From assembly GCA_028275145.1 (NCBI GenBank), contig JAQCNG010000091.1:1-7356 (forward strand): a stretch of 7,356 nt of DNA. Direction: 5' to 3'. The position numbers were made by a program, and so were the translations under genes. Of the stretch, positions 1 through 4,931 are shown one piece after another. Below the pieces are notes generated by a model that was not told where the DNA came from, did no database searches, and saw only the letters and a program-made list of their open reading frames with translations. The number at the start of each line of letters is the position of its first letter. The first letter of the stretch is position 1. Origin of the DNA: Halovenus sp. (GTDB lineage Archaea; Halobacteriota; Halobacteria; Halobacteriales; Haloarculaceae).

Positions 1-1
1 A

Positions 2-283
2 ATTGGTATACGACAATCGTCAATCGTCGGGATCGCAACCGGACAAGGAGTCGCGCTGGGAATCATCGGTGGGACTGTCGGGACCGCCTTGGCTGTTCCA
101 GCTGCGCGGGGCCTCAATCGCTTGATCGCGGCGATTGTTGGGTTTGAGGGGCTTGTCCAACTTGAGATGCGATTTCTTCTTGGTGGGTTCATTATTGCGG
201 TCGGAATCGGCACACTCAGTGCTGCTATCGCCGCGTGGCGGCTCTCTCGGTTGCCGCCTATCCATCGGCTCCAGGCTGCGTGA
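2..283 (+). CDS. ABC transporter permease, FtsX/MacB family (C-terminal fragment, 5' cut by window)
   Basis: Open from the left edge to TGA at 281-283, giving the last 93 residues of a larger membrane protein; no start lies in the window. What is visible: a start reading IGIRQSSIVGIATGQGVALG, a Gly/Ala-rich hydrophobic helix (GIIGGTVGTALAVPAARGLN), a polar loop, a second helix (FLLGGFIIAVGIGTLSAAIA), then the tail AWRLSRLPPIHRLQAA. A Gly-rich helix, a final helix and a short 'R.sr..P...L' tail is the usual end of FtsX-domain permeases, where the tail reads like 'ParraarldPvealr'. Such permeases form the membrane part of ABC exporters or lipoprotein-release systems; the substrate cannot be inferred. 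The DNA is visibly less GC-rich than the right half of the window. The stop is natural for the family, so the adjacent IS appears not to have truncated the protein. Confidence 0.72.
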   Translation: MGIRQSSIVGIATGQGVALGIIGGTVGTALAVPAARGLNRLIAAIVGFEGLVQLEMRFLLGGFIIAVGIGTLSAAIAAWRLSRLPPIHRLQAA

Positions 284-430
284 ACTACCCTACCCTACTC
301 GCTCACGGCTGACGCCGTTCGCTCCTTGAGGGCAGGGCTTCCTGCTTCCACGACGCGCTTTGCAGATACAGGCGTACCCACAGGGACCGCAGTCTCCACA
401 GGCGTTGATTCGGAGTATCCCACTCCTACG
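284..430 (-). ncRNA. Candidate omega RNA / sense-overlapping RNA at the 3' end of tnpB
   Basis: Known for the family: TnpB guide RNAs come from the 3' part of tnpB plus the element's right end, with the guide being host sequence just outside. Sense-overlapping RNAs at tnpB 3' ends have been reported in haloarchaea. Seen here: the strongest local structure lies exactly at that place (outer stem 288-296/329-337 with one G-U in the minus-strand RNA; inner stem 305-309/314-318 with a 4-nt loop). The tnpB stop codon lies inside the 3' arm. Guide sequence would be read beyond about position 287 toward lower coordinates, antisense to the end of the permease gene. The 5' limit (about 430) is a guess from usual scaffold length, and the guide extends below 284 by an unknown amount. 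Confidence 0.45.
288..337 (-). repeat. IS right-end hairpin (RE)
   Basis: Inverted repeat of 9-nt arms: CCCTACCCT at 288-296 and AGGGCAGGG at 329-337. It pairs with one G-U wobble as minus-strand RNA, or one mismatch as DNA. A second perfect 5-bp stem (305-309/314-318, loop TGAC) sits inside. A competing 5-bp hairpin at 332-345 shares the outer arm, so alternative folds are possible. In IS200/IS605 elements such subterminal hairpins are bound by TnpA, and cleavage occurs just outside them. Confidence 0.7.
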
Positions 431-1536
431 TCTTCGAGGCCGCGAGAAAGGATGTTCCACGCCGCGTTCGCGTCCCTGTCCGCCTCAAATCCGCAGGCAG
501 GACAAGAGTGTTCACGGACCCACAACGGCTTCTCTGTCGAGACGCCACACGACGCGCACTCCTTGGTCGTCCCTCTCGGGTTGACCGCAACGAAGTGCGT
601 CCCCTCTCGCTCGCACTTGTATTCGAGCAACGAGAGGAACGTCCGCCACCCGGCAGACGCCGTGTTGCGGCTGTTCGACGGCGACTCCATCATCCCCTTG
701 ACGTTCAGGTCTTCGACTGCCACAAGGTCGTACTCCCGAGCGTAGTAGTTCGAGAGTTTGTGCAAGAAGTCGCGGCGCTTCCGACGGAGGTCCGCATGAC
801 ACTCCGCAACGCGCCGACGTTGCTTCTCGTAGTTGTTCGACCCGTGTTGCTTCCGCGAGAGCTTCCGTTGCTCGCGCCCCAAGCGTTCACGCTCGTCGGA
901 AAGGTCGAGCGACCCGACCGCCGTACCGGCCGTGTCGTGAGCGTACTTGAGAATCCCCACGTCGATGCCGACGCACCGCTCGGGATTCTCAGGCGGTTCG
1001 GGCGGCTCACGGTCCATTTCGACGCCGAACGTGGCGAACCACTCGCCCGTCGGTTCCTTCTTGACCGTGACCTGCTTGAGTTTGGCGTCGTCGGGGATGG
1101 CGCGGTGAAGCCGAATCGGTATGTCTGCGAGTTTCGAGAGTGACAGCACAGTCTGACCGCCCTTCTTGTCGAGCTTGAAGCCAGACTGACTGTAGGTGAA
1201 ACTGCGGAACTCCCGTGGCGGCTTCCACTTGAGTTGGCCGACGCCATAGCCGTTCTTCTTGAGCGCGGAGAGTCCTTTAAGATTGTCGAACAGACGTTCC
1301 ACAACGGTTTGAAGAACCTTCGAGTACACGTCGGAGAGGCCGTCCCACCACTTCTTGAGGTCGGGTAGCTCCGACCGTAGCGTGGTCATGGACGGCAGTT
1401 CGCCGTGTTCATCTTGGTACTCGTTGAGGCGGTAAAGCGTGTGGTTGTAGAGTTGCCTACAAATGTCTCGGTGGCGGTCCAACTCCTCTCGGTGGGCGTC
1501 GGACGGCTTGAGACGGTACTTGTAGGCGTAGTACAT
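295..1536 (-). CDS. tnpB: TnpB, RNA-guided RuvC nuclease of IS200/IS605 element
   Basis: 413 aa, complete. TnpB proteins are ancestors of Cas12: guided by an RNA made from the element's right end, they cut the empty donor site and so help retain the transposon. Visible parts: an N-terminal wedge/REC-like region (about 1-185) opening MYYAYKYRLKPSDAHREELD; RuvC-I GIDVGI with D192; a basic bridge region about 215-260 (RERLGREQRKLSRKQHG); RuvC-II VAVEDL with E275; a zinc ribbon with C327/C330 (CASCG) and C345/C348 (CPACG); RuvC-III DRDANAAWNIL with D353/D355. All expected catalytic and zinc residues are present, so nuclease activity is plausible. The last 55 residues (GYSESTPVETAVPVG... to ALKERTASAVSE) are a tail common in haloarchaeal TnpB, and their DNA overlaps the presumed guide-RNA scaffold. 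ATG lies 6 nt after the tnpA stop with no clear Shine-Dalgarno, suggesting co-transcription. Confidence 0.95.
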   Translation of the reverse strand: MYYAYKYRLKPSDAHREELDRHRDICRQLYNHTLYRLNEYQDEHGELPSMTTLRSELPDLKKWWDGLSDVYSKVLQTVVERLFDNLKGLSALKKNGYGVGQLKWKPPREFRSFTYSQSGFKLDKKGGQTVLSLSKLADIPIRLHRAIPDDAKLKQVTVKKEPTGEWFATFGVEMDREPPEPPENPERCVGIDVGILKYAHDTAGTAVGSLDLSDERERLGREQRKLSRKQHGSNNYEKQRRRVAECHADLRRKRRDFLHKLSNYYAREYDLVAVEDLNVKGMMESPSNSRNTASAGWRTFLSLLEYKCEREGTHFVAVNPRGTTKECASCGVSTEKPLWVREHSCPACGFEADRDANAAWNILSRGLEDVGVGYSESTPVETAVPVGTPVSAKRVVEAGSPALKERTASAVSE

Positions 1537-1542
1537 GGTTCT

Positions 1543-1947
1543 CTACTCGCGTTGGTTCTCAACGTACTGTTTCAGCACATCCAGCGACACCTGCCCCGTC
1601 GAGATGAGGCAGTACGAGTCGTTCCAGAACGAGTTGCCCCACAGTTCAGTTTTCAATTCATCCTCGTACTCGTTACGGATACGGCGAGCGGTCGCGCCCT
1701 TGGCCGTGTTGATGAACTTCACGAGGTCCGTGGTGGGTTTCGCTCGGAACAGGATGTGAACGTGGTCGTCCTCTCCGTCGAGGTTCGTCAGTTCGACACC
1801 GTAGTTATCGGTGAACCCGCTGATGACCTCGTGAATGAATTGGGTTCGCTCCTCGGTTAGCACTCCGCGCCGATACTTCGTGGTGAGTATCAGGTGGTAG
1901 TGCAGGGAATACGTCGAGTGCGCTCCCGAGTCGAGGTCGTACTCCAT
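1543..1947 (-). CDS. tnpA: TnpA, IS200/IS605-family HUH/Y1 transposase
   Basis: 134 aa, a normal length for the Y1 transposase (IS200-like) family. It works as a dimer, cutting and rejoining single-stranded DNA at the hairpin ends through a 5'-phosphotyrosine. Visible: an N-terminal strand YSLHYHLILTTKYRRGVL typical of the fold; the HUH motif DHVHIL with H62 and H64; the LVKFINTAKGATARRIRNEY helix; ELWGNSFWNDSYCLIST; and the catalytic tyrosine Y128 in LKQYVENQ at the C terminus. No residue expected for activity is missing. The ATG at 1945-1947 lies inside a palindrome that may be an end-recognition site and could repress its own expression. tnpB follows after 6 nt. No convincing Shine-Dalgarno is visible; an AT-rich stretch on the minus strand near 1974-1984 could serve as a weak promoter. 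Confidence 0.96.
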   Translation of the reverse strand: MEYDLDSGAHSTYSLHYHLILTTKYRRGVLTEERTQFIHEVISGFTDNYGVELTNLDGEDDHVHILFRAKPTTDLVKFINTAKGATARRIRNEYEDELKTELWGNSFWNDSYCLISTGQVSLDVLKQYVENQRE

Positions 1948-1977
1948 TAGGTTCGTACTGTTGTACGGTACCCTAAT
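1946..1977 (-). repeat. IS left-end palindrome overlapping the tnpA start codon
   Basis: Arms ATTAGG (1946-1951) and CCTAAT (1972-1977) are perfect 6-bp inverted repeats. Inside, CGTAC (1954-1958) and GTACG (1963-1967) form a perfect 5-bp stem with a TGTT loop. The outer arm includes bases 2-1 of the tnpA start codon (1945-1947). By position it is the left-end hairpin recognised by TnpA. Being over the start codon, it could also hinder translation or transcription of tnpA (inference). Confidence 0.6.
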
Positions 1978-2044
1978 GAAAAAACGTTGCGACTACGTGG
2001 GCCTGTGGGCCTGCAACCGTACCGATGTATGAACAGATGATGAC

Positions 2045-2109
2045 GGCGCTGTATCCCCACCCTACTCCGCTCTCTTCGGTCGCTCCGTTGAGGGTGGGGG
2101 CTTAGCGCC
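2045..2109 (-). repeat. Orphan right-end-like hairpin of a related IS200/IS605 element (remnant or non-autonomous derivative)
   Basis: Perfect 9-bp arms CCCCACCCT (2055-2063) and AGGGTGGGG (2091-2099), enclosed by a further perfect 6-bp pair GGCGCT (2045-2050) and AGCGCC (2104-2109). On the minus strand it aligns with the RE hairpin at 288-337 through shared blocks in the same order: AAGCCC, CCCTCAA, GGAGCGA and GAGTAGGGT. The last block contains the TAG that ends tnpB at the other copy. It reads like the last ~15 codons of a tnpB plus its right end, in the same orientation as the complete IS, but no tnpB body precedes it. Palindrome-associated MITE-like elements mobilised by TnpA have been described in haloarchaea, which would fit. 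A plain rho-independent-like terminator is the less likely alternative, given the sequence similarity. Confidence 0.62.
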
Positions 2110-2232
2110 TATACCAGCTAATCGGTTACGGCCACGCTGGTCTGAGGACAGAACCCGCCCCGGGGGGCCGCGCTGCCAGATTGCACGGTCTCTGCTCCTC
2201 GCGGGGTCGGGCGGGGAATCCGAGCCGGCAAA
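2110..2232. other. Intergenic stretch without a recognisable gene
   Basis: GC-rich DNA between the orphan hairpin and the lsm promoter. No coding frame with a recognisable product and no tRNA T-arm are visible on either strand. A 7-bp inverted repeat, CCCGCCC at 2154-2160 and GGGCGGG at 2209-2215, is present but expected by chance in such composition. Together with 1948-2109 this makes a roughly 310-nt gene-free block between tnpA and lsm. The part from 1978 to 2044 shows only a short direct repeat (GTGGGCCT twice, 1997-2012). Confidence 0.5.
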
Positions 2233-2238
2233 TTTAAG
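2231..2238 (+). promoter_or_regulatory. TATA-box promoter of the lsm-rpl37e-purF operon
   Basis: AATTTAAG at 2231-2238 is a good archaeal TATA box in otherwise GC-rich DNA. Its centre is about 27 nt before the lsm ATG, which places the transcription start at or within a few bases of the ATG. No Shine-Dalgarno precedes the ATG, consistent with a leaderless mRNA. Confidence 0.7.
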
Positions 2239-2261
2239 CGCCAGTCGCACCCCTCTGTAGT

Positions 2262-2462
2262 ATGGACGAAACGCGCCGACCACTCGACGTCCTCGAGGAG
2301 ACAGTCGGCAGTCAGGTAACAGTCGAACTAAAGGACGGCGGCCGATTCGAGGGGCGACTCGCAGGGTACGACCAGCACATGAATCTCGTCGTCGAGACGG
2401 GCGGGACAGCGGAAGACACAACCGTTATACGCGGTGATAACGTCGTATCGATACGGCAATGA
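2262..2462 (+). CDS. lsm: Archaeal Sm-like RNA-binding protein (Lsm)
   Basis: 66 aa, within the usual size of short haloarchaeal Lsm proteins. Lsm proteins form heptameric rings that bind U-rich RNA and small RNAs. The Sm1 motif covers about residues 17-50 ([20 protein letters not shown], then DQHMNLVVE with the D-x-x-M-N-L/V core). The Sm2 motif is the C-terminal strand [10 protein letters not shown] (about 55-64), matching the 'I/V-R-G-x-x-I/V' consensus. It is the first gene of a three-gene operon, and its TGA overlaps the ATG of rpl37e (ATGA). The lsm-rpl37e pair with overlapping genes is a known haloarchaeal arrangement. Translation is probably leaderless from the promoter at 2231-2238. 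Confidence 0.95.
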   Translation: MDETRRPLDVLEETVGSQVTVELKDGGRFEGRLAGYDQHMNLVVETGGTAEDTTVIRGDNVVSIRQ

Positions 2463-2629
2463 CAAAGGGAACTACCGGCCAGGGTCCCAAGAACACGACA
2501 ACACACGTGAAATGCCGACGGTGCGGTGAGAAGTCGTATCACGTAAAAAAGGAGGTCTGTTCGTCGTGCGGATTCGGCAAATCGGCCAAACGTCGTGACT
2601 ATGCCTGGCAGACGAAAGCCGGCGAATAG
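2459..2629 (+). CDS. rpl37e: 50S ribosomal protein L37e (eL37)
   Basis: 56 aa small zinc ribosomal protein of the large subunit. It begins [20 protein letters not shown]. The zinc finger has C19/C22 (CRRCG) and C34/C37 (CSSCG). The basic C-terminal part reads [14 protein letters not shown] and ends TKAGE. This closely matches the haloarchaeal L37e family from memory. The start ATG at 2459-2461 overlaps the lsm stop by 4 nt, and the TAG at 2627-2629 is one base before the purF ATG, so translation of all three genes is probably coupled. There is no separate Shine-Dalgarno. Confidence 0.95.
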   Translation: MTKGTTGQGPKNTTTHVKCRRCGEKSYHVKKEVCSSCGFGKSAKRRDYAWQTKAGE

Positions 2630-2630
2630 T

Positions 2631-4061
2631 ATGCACGAAAAGTGCGGTGTGGTCGGCATCTCGCTGTCCGACCGTGACGCCGCGCGGCCACTCTACTACT
2701 CACTGTACGCCCTCCAGCACCGCGGCCAGGAGTCCGCGGGCATCGTCACACACGACGGGTTCCAGCAGTACGAACACGTCGAGATGGGGATGGTCGGTGA
2801 CGCGTTCGACGGCCCGGCGCTGGAGTCGTTGAACGGTTCGAACGGTGTCGGTCACGTCAGGTATCCGACCGAAGGTGGCGTCAACGAGTGTTGCGCCCAG
2901 CCGTTCTCGGTGTCGTTCAAGAGCGGGTCGCTCGGTCTCGCCCACAACGGCAACCTGGTCAACGCCGACGTGGTCCGGGACGACCTGGCGGAGATGGGCC
3001 ACGCCTTTACCTCCACCGGGGACACCGAGGTAATCGCCCACGACCTGGCGCGCAACCTGCTGGAGTCCGACCTCGTGCGCGCGGTCAAGGCGACGATGGA
3101 GCGCATCCACGGCTCCTACTCGCTGACGATAATGCACGACGAGACGGTGCTCGGGGTGCGAGACCCGCAGGGCAACCGTCCGCTCTGTCTGGGCGAACTG
3201 GAGGACGGCTACGTCCTCACCTCGGAGTCGGCGGCAATCGACACACTCGGGGGCGAGTTGATACGCGACGTCGAACCGGGTGAACTCGTCGTGTTGCGCC
3301 CCGACGGTTCGGGCTACGACAGCTACCAGCTCGTCGACAACGAGTCGACGGCCCACTGCTTTTTCGAGCACGTCTACTTTGCACGACCGGACTCGGTCAT
3401 CGACGGCAACCTGGTGTACGACGTGCGCCGCGAACTGGGCCGCCGGCTCTGGGAGGAGGCCGGCGTCGAGACGGACGTCGTGATGCCGGTGCCCGACTCC
3501 GGGCGGGCGTTTGCCTCCGGCTACGCCGAGGCCGCCGACGAGGACGGGGCCGACACCGAGTTCGCCGAGGGGCTGATGAAAAACCGGTACGTGGGACGGA
3601 CGTTCATAATGCCGACACAGGACGAGCGCGAGCGGGCAGTCCGGCTGAAACTCAACCCGATCAGATCGACCGTCGAGGGGCGCTCGGTGACTGTGATAGA
3701 CGACTCGGTCGTCCGCGGCACGACGTCCACACAGTTGCTCGAGGTGCTCGAGGAGGCCGGGGCCGAGGAGATACACGTCCGCATCGGTTCGCCACCGATT
3801 GTCGCGCCGTGTTATTTCGGTATCGACATGGCGAGTCGGGAGGAACTCATCGCCGCCGACCGGAGCGTCGGGGAGATAGAGACCGAGATCGGGGCCGACA
3901 GCCTCGCGTACCTCTCTATCGACGCCATCACCGCCACACTCGACAGCGACCGCAGCGACCTCTGTCTGGGCTGTGTCACCGGCCAGTACCCCTACGACGT
4001 CGAGGACGAGGAACACGACCGCGAGGTGACGCGACCGACAATCGGTGCTGCCGACGACTGA
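2631..4061 (+). CDS. purF: Amidophosphoribosyltransferase (glutamine PRPP amidotransferase)
   Basis: 476 aa with the start at ATG 2631, a full family length. It catalyses the first committed step of purine synthesis: PRPP + glutamine to 5-phosphoribosylamine, in the cytoplasm. The N-terminal nucleophile glutaminase domain (1 to about 230) has the catalytic Cys in CGVVGI at residue 5, after a four-residue propeptide MHEK that must be removed; HVRYPTEGG (75-83) and NGNLVN (106-111) line the glutamine site. The phosphoribosyltransferase domain has the PRPP loop VIDDSVVRGTTS (355-366). Four cysteines, C243, C394, C445 and C448 (CLGC), match the ligands of the [4Fe-4S] cluster in the B. subtilis-type enzyme. 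An upstream GTG at 2595 would add 12 residues but lies within rpl37e and would put the nucleophile far from the N terminus, so 2631 is chosen. Third gene of the lsm operon. Confidence 0.97.
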   Translation: MHEKCGVVGISLSDRDAARPLYYSLYALQHRGQESAGIVTHDGFQQYEHVEMGMVGDAFDGPALESLNGSNGVGHVRYPTEGGVNECCAQPFSVSFKSGSLGLAHNGNLVNADVVRDDLAEMGHAFTSTGDTEVIAHDLARNLLESDLVRAVKATMERIHGSYSLTIMHDETVLGVRDPQGNRPLCLGELEDGYVLTSESAAIDTLGGELIRDVEPGELVVLRPDGSGYDSYQLVDNESTAHCFFEHVYFARPDSVIDGNLVYDVRRELGRRLWEEAGVETDVVMPVPDSGRAFASGYAEAADEDGADTEFAEGLMKNRYVGRTFIMPTQDERERAVRLKLNPIRSTVEGRSVTVIDDSVVRGTTSTQLLEVLEEAGAEEIHVRIGSPPIVAPCYFGIDMASREELIAADRSVGEIETEIGADSLAYLSIDAITATLDSDRSDLCLGCVTGQYPYDVEDEEHDREVTRPTIGAADD

Positions 4062-4065
4062 TACA

Positions 4066-4166
4066 GTCGTTCGTGATTATTTTCGTGGCCACGTCACAGA
4101 GACCGGTCTGTCAGGGCGTGATACACGCAGTTTGTGTCACCGTGGCGCTAAAGAGTCACGAACGAC
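4066..4166. other. 101-nt nested inverted-repeat structure downstream of purF
   Basis: Perfect 11-bp arms GTCGTTCGTGA (4066-4076) and TCACGAACGAC (4156-4166) enclose a second stem, GCCACG (4088-4093) with CGTGGC (4141-4146), extended by CACA (4095-4098) with TGTG (4133-4136). Inside are a 10-nt palindrome AGACCGGTCT (4100-4109) and a 5-bp hairpin GCGTG-ATA-CACGC (4116-4128). The whole can fold as one closed, branched structure. It starts 5 nt after the purF stop and includes a T-rich run (ATTATTTT, 4076-4083) that could contribute to termination. No coding frame of note is seen. It could be a 3' UTR or terminator structure, a small RNA or a MITE-like insertion. No duplicated flanks are visible (TACA left, CGTA right). 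Confidence 0.55.
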
Positions 4167-4224
4167 CGTATGAGAGCCACGGCCGAGTCCTCCCGTGCAG
4201 GTTGCCCGCCCGGAAAGACGGGGG

Positions 4225-4231
4225 ACTTAAC
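4225..4231 (+). promoter_or_regulatory. TATA-like promoter of the PH-domain gene pair
   Basis: ACTTAAC at 4225-4231 has its centre about 29 nt before the ATG at 4257, the spacing of a leaderless haloarchaeal promoter. No Shine-Dalgarno precedes that ATG. If right, the structured element at 4066-4166 lies outside this transcript. Confidence 0.5.
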
Positions 4232-4256
4232 AGCCTTCCGACCCGACTAGAAGACA

Positions 4257-4931
4257 ATGAGTGACGGAGGCGACGAGCCGGCTCCCCGGACGGAGACTGC
4301 GGCAAACACCGACTCCGGAACGGCTGGCCGGTCCGCGTCGACAGCCAGCCCGAGCAACACCAGCGGACAGGAGAGCGTCGAGTTCGACGAGCGGGTGACA
4401 CGGGCACGGACTGCGCTCCGCGAGAGCACGCACAGTGTCGACCCCGGAACGCTGCGCGAGTACACGACAGAGCGGCGGGACCTGGACCCCTCCATCCGGT
4501 TTCTGTGGGGGCTCCGGACCACCGTCGGTGTCGCGCTCCTGACCGCGATACTCACCGGGCTCATCGGGGCCGCGGGCGCGCCGGTTCAGTTCGGTGGGCT
4601 GGTGCTCGTGGTGCTTTTTGTGCTGGGGACCGGGCTGGTTGTGTTGCGCTACCGGCGCTGGGTCTACCAGATCAGAGCGGACTCGCTGTATCTGGAGCGC
4701 GGGGTGTTCGTCCACCGGCGGACACACGCGCCCTACGTCCGCATCCAGCACGTCGACACGAGCAGAGGGCCGCTGGAGCGGTGGCTGGGTCTGTCGACGC
4801 TGGTCGTCTACACCGCCGGTTCCCGCGGCGCGGACATCTCTATCCCCGGGCTGGAGCCGGCGGAGGCCCGTGACCTCCAGCAGCGGGTGAAGCAACTGGC
4901 AATCGACGCGGAGGGCGACGACGCGCTATGA
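4257..4931 (+). CDS. Membrane protein with one bacterial PH domain (YdbS-like, bPH_2/DUF304)
   Basis: 224 aa. Residues 1-80 are polar, Ser/Thr/acidic and probably disordered. Two membrane helices follow at about 83-105 and 112-131, then a bPH_2 domain at about 133-217, starting VYQIRADSLYLERGVF. Its signature PYVRIQHVDTSRGPLERWLG and LVVYTAGSRGADISIPGL is the same motif found three times in the next gene. Family proteins (YdbS/YdbT in Bacillus) are membrane proteins without a known enzymatic reaction; a role in envelope function or resistance has been suggested for some, and I do not assign one here. The TGA overlaps the next ATG (ATGA), so the two proteins are probably made together and may form one complex. 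Function confidence is low; family confidence is high. Confidence 0.85.
   Translation: MSDGGDEPAPRTETAANTDSGTAGRSASTASPSNTSGQESVEFDERVTRARTALRESTHSVDPGTLREYTTERRDLDPSIRFLWGLRTTVGVALLTAILTGLIGAAGAPVQFGGLVLVVLFVLGTGLVVLRYRRWVYQIRADSLYLERGVFVHRRTHAPYVRIQHVDTSRGPLERWLGLSTLVVYTAGSRGADISIPGLEPAEARDLQQRVKQLAIDAEGDDAL

Larger units (their letters stand above)
284..1985 (-). mobile_element. IS200/IS605-family insertion sequence (tnpA + tnpB), apparently intact
   Basis: Two co-directional minus-strand genes, tnpA then tnpB, 6 nt apart, flanked by hairpins instead of terminal inverted repeats. This is the arrangement of IS605-type elements moved by 'peel-and-paste' single-strand transposition. Both proteins are full length with catalytic residues intact, so the element could be active. 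The right end (RE) hairpin is at 288-337 and the left end (LE) palindrome at 1946-1977. The exact ends are not resolvable from one copy, because these elements make no target duplication; boundaries are set just outside the hairpins and may be off by tens of bases, more on the tnpA side. The element sits directly 3' of the permease stop codon. I do not assign an ISfinder name. Confidence 0.85.

Noticed and set aside
2025..2105. 26-codon frame on + (MYEQMMTALYPHP...) across the orphan hairpin
   Set aside because: Its second half is the plus strand of the inverted repeat, there is no promoter or Shine-Dalgarno at proper spacing, and the product is not recognisable.
2141..2165. GAGGACAGAACCCG resembles the 3' conserved 'ACAGAA.CCGG' block of archaeal RNase P RNA
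   Set aside because: The following GGCTTA-type sequence is missing, and no matching 5' conserved block (GAGGAAAGTCC) is found at the required distance on this strand; a chance match is likelier.
2062..2421. 119-codon minus-strand frame opposite lsm
   Set aside because: It overlaps the lsm gene antisense; only its last ~15 codons resemble a TnpB tail, and those are explained by the orphan right-end hairpin. The rest is Arg/Pro-rich shadow composition.
2595..2630. GTG start giving PurF 12 extra residues
   Set aside because: It would lie inside rpl37e and place the catalytic N-terminal cysteine 17 residues in; the ATG at 2631 gives the expected short propeptide.
2700..4016. 438-codon minus-strand frame opposite purF
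   Set aside because: An antisense shadow of a fully recognisable PurF; no domain is seen in it.
4170..4250. 26-codon frame on + starting MRATAESSRAGCPPG just before the PH-domain gene
   Set aside because: It runs through the TATA-like promoter at 4225-4231, has no own initiation signal and shows no known domain.
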